Of a DNA stretch of 21,580 bases, positions 1 through 6,596 are shown piece after piece. This DNA comes from a virus, in IMG/VR virus record IMGVR_UViG_3300050821_009272, positions 1-21,580 of that record; one strand, written 5' to 3'. A program made the position numbers and the translations under genes. The notes beneath the pieces are model-generated. The model made no database searches. It saw only the letters and a list, made by a program, of their open reading frames with translations, and had not been told where the DNA came from. How positions within the stretch are numbered: position 1 is the first letter of the stretch; each line of letters opens with the position of its first letter.

Positions 1-116
1 GCGAGAAAGTCTTTGTCGAAATCTTCGAATTCGACGGAGGCCGTATGGGAGTGTGTCTGGGATGTGGGGAGGAACGAGTGGAACCGTTCACGAGAACGGT
101 GAGCGAGGTGGCGTGA
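1..116 (+). CDS. C-terminal end of an unrecognised protein (partial)
   Basis: The frame beginning at base 3 is open from the window edge to a TGA at 114-116 and gives 37 residues. It contains a CLGCGEE segment, a possible half of a zinc-binding site, so it fits the many small Cys-rich proteins that follow. The stop is one base before the ATG of the next gene, as elsewhere in this operon, which supports this frame over the other two. The start lies outside the window and the product cannot be named. Confidence 0.55.
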   Translation, partial: EKVFVEIFEFDGGRMGVCLGCGEERVEPFTRTVSEVA

Positions 117-117
117 A

Positions 118-339
118 ATGCCGGACACGCGGACAGATCGGTGCGGCCAGCAGCTCGTTAACGCGCAAACCGCCATAAATCGCGCCGTCTTTGAGTTGAA
201 TATCCGCGAAGAGTCCAAACCTCCCGGCCGTGGGCGTGCTCCCGATGACGATTACACCCTGCGATGCGTGATTCAAGCGCTCGGCGATCTCTCTGCGGCG
301 GCAGACATCCTTTTCGGGAAGAGAGGGCAAAGACGGTGA
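118..339 (+). CDS. Small hypothetical protein, 73 residues
   Basis: I do not recognise this protein. It is hydrophilic, with many Arg and Asp residues, no Cys pair and no membrane segment. The middle and C-terminal part (about residues 40-65, around VIQALGDLSAAADILF) looks helical. The ATG follows the upstream stop by one base, and a GAGGTGG sequence about ten bases upstream could serve as ribosome binding site. Its TGA shares its last base with the ATG of the next gene, so the two are probably translationally coupled. A reverse-strand open frame covers the same bases but has no matching junctions. The function is unknown; by position it is one of the accessory early genes of the phage. Confidence 0.6.
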   Translation: MPDTRTDRCGQQLVNAQTAINRAVFELNIREESKPPGRGRAPDDDYTLRCVIQALGDLSAAADILFGKRGQRR

Positions 340-539
340 TGCAAAACCTACTGCTCTTCGCGGAGGCGATTCTTAAATGCGGCCTCTACACCGGGTTGCT
401 TCCGGGCGTCTTTGGGATCGTCATCTACGCAGGGGGAAAGCTGGCGAGAGCCCGCCGGGTCCCTGCCCAACATCGTCCGGCGAAGGTGGTGAGTTTCGAG
501 AAACCGAGGCCGTGCCGGATGACTGTGAGGGCGTCGTGA
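339..539 (+). CDS. Small single-pass membrane protein, 66 residues
   Basis: Residues 13-31 (KCGLYTGLLPGVFGIVIYAG) are hydrophobic and are followed by a Lys/Arg-rich stretch (GKLARARR). The protein therefore probably spans the inner membrane once, with a basic, cytoplasmic C-terminal tail. The chosen ATG at 339 shares a base with the stop of the previous gene; the longer open frame upstream would overlap that gene by 75 bases and is unlikely. The stop overlaps the GTG start of the methyltransferase. No family is recognised. Other membrane proteins of similar size lie at 2158 and 2543. Confidence 0.6.
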   Translation: MQNLLLFAEAILKCGLYTGLLPGVFGIVIYAGGKLARARRVPAQHRPAKVVSFEKPRPCRMTVRAS

Positions 540-1297
540 AACCTCTCTGCATTGATCTCTACTGCGGGCTTGGCGGATGGGCAGAGGGATTTCTCGCGGA
601 AGGCTATCGCGTCATCGGGTTCGACGTGGAGCGCCACGACTACGGCACGGGCGGTTATCCAGGTGAGCTGGTGCTTGCGGATGTACTCGCGGTCGACGGT
701 TCGGAATTTTGCGACGCCAGTGTGATCGTGGCCTCGCCACCTTGCCAGCAGTATAGCTATCGCGCTATGCCGTGGGGTCGCGCCAAGTCTCTGCCGCCGC
801 CGGATAATTCCCTTTTCGATGCGTGCTTCCGAATTCAGCGCGAAGCAAGCGAAGCGGCCGCCCGACACGTTCCGTTGATCGTCGAAAATGTTCGCGGCGC
901 TCAGAGATTTGTGGGAATGGCCCGTTGGCATTTTGGGAGTTACTTTCTCTGGGGCGACGTTCCCGCGCTGATGCCGATTGCTCGATCGCAGAAGGTCTTT
1001 GGTCAGAACTGGAGCCGCTTCCGCGAAACCGGCGAAGTAACGCCGCATTGGAGGTTGGAAGGGTTGAAGTTGCCCGCCCGCGTCTATGCGCGAGACGGCC
1101 ATCCACACACCCGACACCTGACAAATCCCGCTGAGCATGTTCGGGCGGCCGATTGGTTTGACTACGGCCCCGCGTTATTCGCCTCGAATTCCCTCAAGCG
1201 AAAAGCGGCCAGCGCGATGTTGGCTAAAATCCCCTTTCCCCTCGCGCAGCACATCGCCCGCTGCTTTCTTCCGGCTCAGATGGAGGTTTCCGCATGA
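536..1297 (+). CDS. Compact DNA cytosine-C5 methyltransferase-like protein
   Basis: This is a likely SAM-dependent DNA cytosine methyltransferase of 253 residues. Motif I is DLYCGLGG (residues 7-14), the following FDVE (29-32) fits the acidic cofactor-binding position, motif IV is PPCQ (68-71) with Cys70 as the expected nucleophile, and motif VI is ENV (117-119). The C-terminal segment around 226-244 resembles motif X. I see no clear QxRxR motif VIII and little room for a separate target-recognition domain; full enzymes are usually well over 300 residues, so this is a short form like those found in phages. The GTG start overlaps the previous stop by four bases; the open frame reaches further upstream, but that part overlaps the membrane-protein gene. 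A likely role is self-protection of phage DNA from restriction; no partner endonuclease is seen. Target sequence unknown. Confidence 0.85.
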   Translation: MKPLCIDLYCGLGGWAEGFLAEGYRVIGFDVERHDYGTGGYPGELVLADVLAVDGSEFCDASVIVASPPCQQYSYRAMPWGRAKSLPPPDNSLFDACFRIQREASEAAARHVPLIVENVRGAQRFVGMARWHFGSYFLWGDVPALMPIARSQKVFGQNWSRFRETGEVTPHWRLEGLKLPARVYARDGHPHTRHLTNPAEHVRAADWFDYGPALFASNSLKRKAASAMLAKIPFPLAQHIARCFLPAQMEVSA

Positions 1298-1740
1298 CCT
1301 CCGACTTCAAACTCGCCGCCACTGGCCCCGAAGTTCCCTGCGACTTCCCCGGCTGCACGCTCGACGCCTTCCATGACGGCAATCACGAATTCGCCCACGC
1401 AAAATCGGCGGTCTATGCCCACGAAAACGATGAACGGCTCGCGGCTCTCGCTGGATCCTATGGATTGGGCACTCGTTCCTACAATCGCAGCGCGGGAAAA
1501 CGGGAGACAGATCGGCAACGCGCCGAACTCGCGGCCAAAATGGAGCGCGGGGAAATCAAGTTCAAGCCGTTCGATGTTCCCCTCGCCTGCGCCTGTCCCC
1601 AGCGCGATTACCCACACGACCTCTCGATTCACGCGGAACTCCGCGCTGAGTCCTACCACCCCCAACGAAGATTTCGCTGGCCTTGGTCGCTTGCTTTGAG
1701 TGAGCGGGCCGAGCCCAGCACGGAAAGGAAGGCGGCATGA
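1294..1740 (+). CDS. Hypothetical protein with a CCHH-type putative zinc site, 148 residues
   Basis: The N-terminal part carries C16-x4-C21-x5-H27-x3-H31, a spacing that could bind zinc. A second Cys/His group (CACPQRDYPH) lies near residues 98-108. The middle (about 65-90) is rich in Arg, Lys and Glu and looks helical. No known enzyme motif is visible. The ATG overlaps the methyltransferase stop by four bases (ATGA), so the two are likely co-translated. A working relation to the methyltransferase is possible from the coupling but not shown. Confidence 0.7.
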   Translation: MTSDFKLAATGPEVPCDFPGCTLDAFHDGNHEFAHAKSAVYAHENDERLAALAGSYGLGTRSYNRSAGKRETDRQRAELAAKMERGEIKFKPFDVPLACACPQRDYPHDLSIHAELRAESYHPQRRFRWPWSLALSERAEPSTERKAA

Positions 1741-1741
1741 A

Positions 1742-1906
1742 ATGGCGGAAGATCGAATCGCAGTTTTGAAACGGATGGCGGAGAACCTCAATGTTCACGA
1801 CAGCAACCGGGATTTTTTGCGGCTCATCGTCGAAGAACTGTCGATGCTGCGCTATCGCACCGAAACCAGCGACCGGGTACTCAAGGCGATGAGAGAGGCT
1901 TTTTAA
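1742..1906 (+). CDS. Small helical hypothetical protein, 54 residues
   Basis: The protein is short, charged and predicted helical by eye, with regularly spaced Leu and Ile residues (AVLKRMAENL, FLRLIVEELSML) that could form a coiled coil. The ATG at 1742 sits one base after the previous stop and about 14 bases after an AAGGAAGG sequence. The frame is open further upstream to 1700, but that would overlap the previous gene. No family recognised. Confidence 0.6.
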   Translation: MAEDRIAVLKRMAENLNVHDSNRDFLRLIVEELSMLRYRTETSDRVLKAMREAF

Positions 1907-2161
1907 TTGGAGTCCTCCGAAATCTTCGCGATCTTCACCGGCACGCACTGCGAAGGCTGCAATCAGCCGAAGCGAAAACGCTCGGCATTCTGTCTGCGCT
2001 GCTACCAGCAACTTCCGCGAGCGCTGAAGGTTTCGCTGTGGAAACGGTTTGGTTCTGGATTCGAGGAAGCCTACCACGCCTGCATGAGCTGGTTTCGCGA
2101 GCATCCGTTTCAAGGCGAACACCGGGCACGGCAGAAACACTTTTTCGAGGAGGGCGCATGA
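1907..2161 (+). CDS. Phage zinc-finger-like protein with two CxxC pairs, 84 residues
   Basis: C15-x2-C18 and C29-x2-C32 form a four-Cys site. The FCLRCYQQLP segment followed by a Leu-rich, aromatic helix is a pattern I associate with small phage proteins of unknown function. The start is a TTG placed directly after the preceding TAA at 1904-1906; no in-frame ATG occurs until residue 59 (CMSW), well after both CxxC pairs, so the TTG is the likely start although unusual. The stop overlaps the ATG of the next gene. It may bind nucleic acid through the zinc site, which is inference. Confidence 0.65.
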   Translation: MESSEIFAIFTGTHCEGCNQPKRKRSAFCLRCYQQLPRALKVSLWKRFGSGFEEAYHACMSWFREHPFQGEHRARQKHFFEEGA

Positions 2162-2373
2162 AAATGCTGATCGGTTTCACGGCGGGGTACGTCTTCTGCC
2201 TGTTCGTGATGTTCATGGAGCCGCCCATGCCGAAGATTGCAGTTCTGCCGCCGCGTGTTCCCGGAGCCTGTGGCGTCATGTTTGAGGTTATGACGACTGC
2301 GGCTACGACAGCGCCGACGACCACATGGTCTGAATGTGTCATTGGTGGGCTGGGATCGGATCACCGCCGATGA
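2158..2373 (+). CDS. Small membrane or exported protein, 71 residues
   Basis: Residues 4-20 (LIGFTAGYVFCLFVMFM) are a hydrophobic segment behind a short Lys-containing start, so the protein is either anchored at its N-terminus or carries an uncleaved signal. The rest is rich in Pro, Thr and Ala and has two Cys residues (in GACGV and SECVI) that could pair outside the cytoplasm. The ATG at 2158 overlaps the previous stop (ATGA). A longer frame from 2038 exists but would overlap the zinc-finger gene by over 120 bases. Function unknown. Confidence 0.6.
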   Translation: MKMLIGFTAGYVFCLFVMFMEPPMPKIAVLPPRVPGACGVMFEVMTTAATTAPTTTWSECVIGGLGSDHRR

Positions 2374-2546
2374 GCACCGAAGTCCACCCCAACTCCGTTT
2401 CCAGGCCATGCCGGGAAGTAACCCGTCACGAGCTCGACTCCACCTGTCCCCGCTGCGGTCACATCCACCAGGGAGACAAAGAGTGCGGAGAGCCGATGGG
2501 CGGAGGAAGGATTTGCCGGTGCGAGATGGAGGCGGTGCCGCGATGA
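2370..2546 (+). CDS. Small Cys-rich putative zinc-binding protein, 58 residues
   Basis: A CPRCGH motif (C26, C29) is followed by Cys39 and by a C-terminal CRC (C49, C51), with His at 31 and 33, so one zinc ion could be held. The ATG overlaps the preceding stop and the TGA at 2544-2546 overlaps the ATG of the next gene, which supports the frame although the protein is tiny. The frame is open further upstream in the preceding gene. Function unknown. Confidence 0.6.
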   Translation: MSTEVHPNSVSRPCREVTRHELDSTCPRCGHIHQGDKECGEPMGGGRICRCEMEAVPR

Positions 2547-2731
2547 TCACATTCTGGATTGTGTTCTGGATCCTCGCATGTTTGGTCGCGGCCTTCATCG
2601 TCGGCTACGAGACAGGATCCCGCGGCGGTTACAAACGTGGGCGCCGCGAAGCTGACAACTGGTGGATCCACGCGGAAGAAAAAGTCGCTCAGGTCCGCGA
2701 ACAAATTTGGCGAAAGGAGCTGAAATCATGA
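2543..2731 (+). CDS. Small single-pass membrane protein with charged tail, 62 residues
   Basis: Residues 2-22 (ITFWIVFWILACLVAAFIVGY) form a strong membrane segment. They are followed by an Arg/Lys-rich loop (GYKRGRREA) and a helical charged tail (EEKVAQVREQIWRKEL), so the tail is expected in the cytoplasm. The ATG overlaps the previous stop. The gene ends in AAGGAG followed by an ATG overlapping its own stop, but that downstream start leads nowhere (see 2714-2736). Size and topology would allow a small holin or superinfection-exclusion type protein, but nothing in the sequence decides this. Confidence 0.6.
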   Translation: MITFWIVFWILACLVAAFIVGYETGSRGGYKRGRREADNWWIHAEEKVAQVREQIWRKELKS

Positions 2732-2736
2732 GGTAG
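2714..2736 (+). other. Orphan ribosome-binding site and start codon (Met-Arg-stop)
   Basis: AAGGAG at 2714-2719 is eight bases before an ATG at 2728 that overlaps the upstream TGA in the same ATGA manner as the other junctions of this operon. The frame reads ATG AGG TAG and stops after two codons. It looks like the start of a gene that has been lost, perhaps when the next gene was inserted. A leader-type mini-ORF is the alternative. Confidence 0.45.
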
Positions 2737-2809
2737 AATGGCTGCCGCGCCTAGAAGTCCTCCCCCAGGGCTGTACACAAAATCGCTGTTCCACAAAGGA
2801 GAAACTCCC

Positions 2810-4018
2810 ATGAAAAAGCTGTCGCTGTGCTTCCTGAACTTCGTCCTGGCTGCCTCGGCGTTCGCCCAGACCTACCAGCAGGTCTACGTGGTCCCTGGCA
2901 ATCGTCCCTTCGTCAATCCCTATGCCGGGCTCGCGATTGTGGGCAAGGTGGCCTACAGCTCGACTCAATACGGTGGTGTGTATTCAGCGACGCCCGGCGC
3001 CCTCGCAGATCACCGCTCGCAGTGCTCCACCAACCAGGCCTGCTTCAGTTACGCATCGCTCACTCCCAATGGCCTGGGACAGCTTTTCGGAGTTACGCCC
3101 CTGCCGCTGAATTCGCAGGGGCTGGCGGCGGGCGAAGTCTTCATGGTGGACACCACGAAGTCCGGTTGGCCGGCCACCGCGCTCTACCAGTTCACCGGCG
3201 GAGCGGATGGTGGCATTGGCCCAGGGGCCACTGAAGCCAACCTGATCTTCGATGCTGCTGGCAACCTATGGGGCACCACTTACACTGGCGGAAATTTCGG
3301 CTGCCCCTATGGGAACCAAACAGTTTACTGCGGCGTGGTGTTTGAGCTGGTGAACAACGGCAACGGCACCTGGACCGAGCAAGTGATTCATGCCTTCTCT
3401 GGGCCGGACGGATGGGGACCAGTCGCGGCTCTGACGCTCTACCAGGGAAATTTCTACGGCACCACGGAATTCGGTGGTGATTTGAACTGCTCCTACGACC
3501 CAGGCGAGGGATGCGGGACGCTGTTTGAGCTGACCCCGAACCAGAAAGGCGGCTGGACCGAAACCATCCTGCACAATTTTGAGGGCGGAGTATCCGACGG
3601 CGCCCAACCACTGGCGGGCGTGACGATTGACGCGCAAGGCGACATCTTTGGGACCACTGGGTATGCTGCGAACCTAGGCAATGATCCCGGCGGCTCGGTG
3701 TACGAGCTTTCTGCTGGCGGCGTGTATTCACTTTTGCAGTCCGATATGGGCGTGCCCGAGGGCGCCCTAGTGTTCGACAAGCAAGGCAACCTGTGGGGCA
3801 CTTCCTCGCAAGGCGGCCTCGGCTTTGGAACGGTTTTTGAGCTGGTGAAGGGGGTGACCTTCCAGGTGCTGCACAACTTCACCGGCGGGGACGTTCCGCC
3901 AGATGGCGCGTTTCCGGCCGGCGCTTTAGCGATCGACGGCAATGGCAACCTGTGGGGAACAACGCCGAAGGGTGGCTACAAGTGCGGGTGCGGGACGTTC
4001 TTTGAAGTCAAACCGTGA
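2810..4018 (+). CDS. Secreted GloVer (Gloeo/Verruco) tandem-repeat protein
   Basis: This 402-residue protein begins with a Sec signal peptide: basic MKK, a hydrophobic core, and a likely cleavage after ASAFA or at AFAQ (about residue 20). The mature part is built from repeats of the type 'GNLWGTT..GG..G.VFEL', here around residues 145-181, 208-241, 273-300, 322-344 and 375-400, with a weaker copy near 89-113. This matches the Gloeo/Verruco repeat family, usually found in extracellular proteins of soil bacteria; a beta-propeller-like fold is plausible but not shown. Unlike many relatives it has no visible C-terminal sorting signal. The ATG at 2810 is preceded by AAAGGAG at good distance. It is a bacterial-type cargo gene within phage genes, probably exported by the host. 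Function unknown. Confidence 0.8.
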   Translation: MKKLSLCFLNFVLAASAFAQTYQQVYVVPGNRPFVNPYAGLAIVGKVAYSSTQYGGVYSATPGALADHRSQCSTNQACFSYASLTPNGLGQLFGVTPLPLNSQGLAAGEVFMVDTTKSGWPATALYQFTGGADGGIGPGATEANLIFDAAGNLWGTTYTGGNFGCPYGNQTVYCGVVFELVNNGNGTWTEQVIHAFSGPDGWGPVAALTLYQGNFYGTTEFGGDLNCSYDPGEGCGTLFELTPNQKGGWTETILHNFEGGVSDGAQPLAGVTIDAQGDIFGTTGYAANLGNDPGGSVYELSAGGVYSLLQSDMGVPEGALVFDKQGNLWGTSSQGGLGFGTVFELVKGVTFQVLHNFTGGDVPPDGAFPAGALAIDGNGNLWGTTPKGGYKCGCGTFFEVKP

Positions 4019-4243
4019 ATGAGTGAAGCATGCAAACTCGAAATCTCCCAGGTCAAGGTGACTCTCCAGAATGGGCGCTGGGAAGTCGCCGTGATCTGGG
4101 AAGGCTTGCCGTTTCTTTTGCGGGTGGGAACGGGTGACAGCCCCGAGGAAGCTATGACGAATGCGCTCAGGCAAGTGGTGGCGGATTGCCGGGACGAACT
4201 CAGCCCTTCTCCGAGTTGCACACCCAGTGCGCCGCCCCGTTGA
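4019..4243 (+). CDS. Small hypothetical protein, 74 residues
   Basis: The ATG at 4019 directly follows the TGA of the GloVer gene without its own ribosome-binding site, so it probably depends on re-initiation. The pattern of a strand pair (LEISQVKVTLQNGRWEVAV, then FLLRVGTG) followed by a helix (SPEEAMTNALRQVVADC) looks like a small folded domain. The C-terminal Pro/Ser-rich end overlaps the convergent HNH gene by 44 bases. No family recognised. Confidence 0.5.
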   Translation: MSEACKLEISQVKVTLQNGRWEVAVIWEGLPFLLRVGTGDSPEEAMTNALRQVVADCRDELSPSPSCTPSAPPR

Positions 4244-4565
4244 CCGAGTTCCCTGCTCCGTCTTCAATGCGGTCATCCCGGAAGGCTGCACCCATGCCTC
4301 GGCGTCGTTGGTGCTCAAAAGTGGCGTCGTTTCGCGCCAAGCGGCGTTTACAGAGGCAGCAGCGATAGTTCTGGCGTTGCACCATCACTTCCACCCGGCG
4401 CGTGTATTCCCGCCAGCCCTGGGCGTTCTCCTGGCAAACCTCGCGGCCGTCGGAATAGGTGCGGACGGAATTTGAGGAGTTCACGGTGTAGTGCTGGGAG
4501 TTGACTGGTTTGGTTCCCCTTGACCAGTGGTAGTCGCTGCGGGGGATGGGGCGGCGGCGGATCAT
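4200..4565 (-). CDS. HNH-type nuclease-like protein, 121 residues
   Basis: The C-terminal half has the layout of a zinc-supported HNH domain. C69/C70 and C72 (YRCCLCKRRL) are followed by Glu84-His85 (ATFEHQ), and then by N109, H113 and C116-N117 (NGAAHWVCNSEKG). His85 would be the general base and N109/H113 the remaining core residues. In phages such proteins nick or cut DNA during packaging or recombination, or act as homing nucleases; here it ends the leftward early operon, not beside the terminase. The ATG overlaps the stop of the preceding Cys-rich gene (ATGA). Its 3' end overlaps the convergent plus-strand gene. The C-terminal helix after CN is very short, so activity is not certain. Confidence 0.7.
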   Translation of the reverse strand: MIRRRPIPRSDYHWSRGTKPVNSQHYTVNSSNSVRTYSDGREVCQENAQGWREYTRRVEVMVQRQNYRCCLCKRRLARNDATFEHQRRRGMGAAFRDDRIEDGAGNSVNGAAHWVCNSEKG

Positions 4566-4924
4566 CGCGGGTTAATAACCTGCCGTTTTGCGTCCGCCAA
4601 AATCCGCTGCGCTTCCATGAAAGCATTCTGTTCGCTTCGGTCGTGGGCCATCCATGCGTCCCAGCCGTGCTGCCTAATGTAATCGTCGCGATTCACGAGG
4701 CGCGGGTAGACCATGCGGACGGCGGCGTCGTTCAAAGTTCTGATGATCTGCGATCTGTTCATCGGCGGGCGATAGTGCGGGTCATCCATCGGCAGCGCGG
4801 AATAGTCGCCATTGCTCGGAACTCTTTTTGCGCCGTGTTTCGCGCCGCCACAGCGACACTTGCAGGCAGGCTCCTTCGCCTGTTCGCAGCGATCAGCTTC
4901 GCGCTGAGAAAGAAATCGTTTCAT
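4562..4924 (-). CDS. Cys-rich early phage protein, about 120 residues
   Basis: The N-terminal part contains a compact CKCRCGG..HG cluster (about residues 21-31) that could bind zinc, followed by a charged, helical region (SQIIRTLNDAAVRMVYPRL). I recognise the general shape 'MKRFLSQREADRC...C.C.GG.HG' as common among phage proteins of unknown function. I prefer the ATG at 4924, which has GGAG nine bases upstream; a GTG at 4969 with GAGGGG only two bases away would add 15 residues. It is translationally coupled to the HNH gene downstream. The 140 bases to the exonuclease stop hold an AT-rich patch (about 5028-5051) but no convincing promoter or gene. Confidence 0.65.
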   Translation of the reverse strand: MKRFLSQREADRCEQAKEPACKCRCGGAKHGAKRVPSNGDYSALPMDDPHYRPPMNRSQIIRTLNDAAVRMVYPRLVNRDDYIRQHGWDAWMAHDRSEQNAFMEAQRILADAKRQVINPR

Positions 4925-5067
4925 TGTCCCTGGCTCCGCGAGAGGAGCGCCCCACTCGGCCCGATCCACATCCCCTCAGTAGCAGACCGGAAAGGTAACA
5001 GGCTTGCGCTCCCCTCGCGCGGCCCGGGAATATAACAAATTTGATATATCCCGCCGCGCCCCTCGTG

Positions 5068-5826
5068 CTACAAACCACCAACCTCCTCTCGGAACGAATC
5101 CATGATCTTGACCACCGGCTGCGGCCCACGCTTCGCGTTCACCAGGGCCACGGATTTGTGCAGCATCATTTCCAGCCCATCGTCTTTGAGTGAAGCCAGC
5201 CGCACCAGGTAGTCCTTCACTTCGGCCAAAAAGTTCTCAACCGCCAGCTCGATCTCGGCGATCCGCGTCTCGTCCCGGTGCAGGCGTTTGACGAACAACT
5301 GCAAGTCCGCTGGCAACCGTGGGTCGAACGATACGAAGTCGCACCAGGCTTTTCCCGTGCACGCCATTTCCGCGAACATCTGGGAACGATATTCCGCTGG
5401 AACCTCGCCTTTCAGCAAGTATTCAATGTGAGTGGCTGTGTTGGGGCATTTGAACTGCACCAGGCCGTCGTCAGAGACCAGGCCGTCCGGGGAGCAGCCG
5501 AAGTTCTCGAGGCGCGGGTGCTCACAGAAGCCCATGGTGTCCACCAGGAACCCTCGATAGAGTTCGTAGTTGCCACGGGCGCGGGATTCGTTGTCGATGC
5601 CCCACTGCACGGCGCGGAGATTGTTGAGCCAGGAATCGTCGCAGGGTTCCCCGGACAGAATCTCCGCGATCAGTTGAGCGCGGTAGTTCGCCCGCCCCGC
5701 GGTTTCTTTCTCGGTCTTCTTGGGTTTCGAGAGCACATTGGCGATGGCCGAGGCGGTGACTTTCCCCATGCGGGCCAGCCGCCACTCGTCGCTGCGCTGT
5801 TCGCAGAGCTGGTTAGCGGTTGCCAT
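5068..5826 (-). CDS. YqaJ-type viral recombinase exonuclease
   Basis: This 252-residue protein resembles the YqaJ/lambda-exonuclease group of PD-(D/E)xK nucleases, which resect DNA ends for single-strand annealing. Visible marks are QRSDEWRLARMGKVTAS near the N-terminus (residues 10-26), the acidic helix WGIDNESRAR (Glu80), the catalytic strand pair SPDG (Asp114) with QFKCP (Gln124, Lys126), and RSQMFAEMACTG (148-159). In the canonical motif the second position is Glu (ExK); here it is Gln, encoded by CAG. The ATG at 5826 has AAAGGGG upstream and overlaps the end of the ERF gene by 14 bases, so exonuclease and annealing protein form the usual recombination pair. The Gln change may lower or alter activity. 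Confidence 0.85.
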   Translation of the reverse strand: MATANQLCEQRSDEWRLARMGKVTASAIANVLSKPKKTEKETAGRANYRAQLIAEILSGEPCDDSWLNNLRAVQWGIDNESRARGNYELYRGFLVDTMGFCEHPRLENFGCSPDGLVSDDGLVQFKCPNTATHIEYLLKGEVPAEYRSQMFAEMACTGKAWCDFVSFDPRLPADLQLFVKRLHRDETRIAEIELAVENFLAEVKDYLVRLASLKDDGLEMMLHKSVALVNAKRGPQPVVKIMDSFREEVGGL

Positions 5827-6595
5827 TGGGAAACCCCTTTCTGCGCTCGTCCTTGGCCCGCACATAAGCATCTTCGGCGGCGGCATCGCCGAGTTCATGG
5901 GCTTCCCGGTAGGCGGCGAAGTAGACCTGTTTCATGGCGTCCAGGTTTTCCGCCTTGAGAATCTTCTGGCAGAATTCCCGGACGCGCTCGGAAGCGATTC
6001 GGCTCTTGCCGTTCGTGGGCGTGTTGCCGTCGGTGTCGTCTTCCCCGATGGCGAGATTGAATACGTCTTTCACCAAGTACCGCTTGGCGTAGGAGTCGGC
6101 GGCGGCGGTCGCGTGGGTTTTGCTCATCACGTCGCCGCCCTTCGGCCCCTTACCATCTGTGGGCATGTCGATCTGGTAGAGCCGGGTGTACGATCCGAGG
6201 CCAGCCACACAAACCACGCGGATGTGATCGGGCTTCGGGCTGTCGCCATGCGAGAACGAGAGGCTCATGCCTTCGGCGGTATAGAGCGGACGGATGATTC
6301 GATCAATCGCCGCGTAAGAGGCGTACTTCGAGCTGGTCTGCGGGTTGAGCAGGTCGGGTGCGATCCGCGCCACTGCCGCCTGTATCCGGCTCAGGGCGTC
6401 ATTGAAGTCGGTTTTCGCGTCGCGCATCAACACTTTCTCTTGCAGCGCGACCAGCCGTTCGATCACGTCGATGGCGGCATTGTTTTCGAGGGCGAGAGAA
6501 AGCAAGTCCATCGGCGAGTGAATGTTTTCCGGGAGTGCCTTTCTCCCGAGATGGTGAACTTCCGGCTGAGGGTTCGTGACCTGTGCGGTTGCCAT
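5813..6595 (-). CDS. erf: ERF-type single-strand annealing protein
   Basis: The 260-residue protein fits the ERF superfamily (P22 Erf-like), which coats single-stranded phage DNA and anneals complementary strands. The conserved core lies at about residues 60-185. It includes KTDFNDALSRIQAAV, the KYASYAAIDRIIRPLY segment with its lysine-tyrosine start, GLSLSF-like GMSLSF, and a late SKTHATAAADSYAKRYLVKDVFNLA followed by an acidic GEDDTDG. The C-terminal 70 residues are charged and variable. The start at 6595 has GGGAGGGG upstream. The gene lies directly before the YqaJ exonuclease with overlap, the classic partner arrangement. Confidence 0.88.
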   Translation of the reverse strand: MATAQVTNPQPEVHHLGRKALPENIHSPMDLLSLALENNAAIDVIERLVALQEKVLMRDAKTDFNDALSRIQAAVARIAPDLLNPQTSSKYASYAAIDRIIRPLYTAEGMSLSFSHGDSPKPDHIRVVCVAGLGSYTRLYQIDMPTDGKGPKGGDVMSKTHATAAADSYAKRYLVKDVFNLAIGEDDTDGNTPTNGKSRIASERVREFCQKILKAENLDAMKQVYFAAYREAHELGDAAAEDAYVRAKDERRKGFPNGNR

Positions 6596-6596
6596 G

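Noticed and set aside
425-1138. 237-codon minus-strand open frame opposite the methyltransferase
   Set aside because: The plus-strand frame has motifs I, IV and VI and coupled junctions; the minus frame has none.
5028-5051. AT-rich patch with an imperfect inverted repeat (GGGA...TCCC) between exonuclease and Cys-rich gene
   Set aside because: The arms do not pair well without a bulge and no -35/-10 pair of proper spacing was found, so neither promoter nor terminator is supported.
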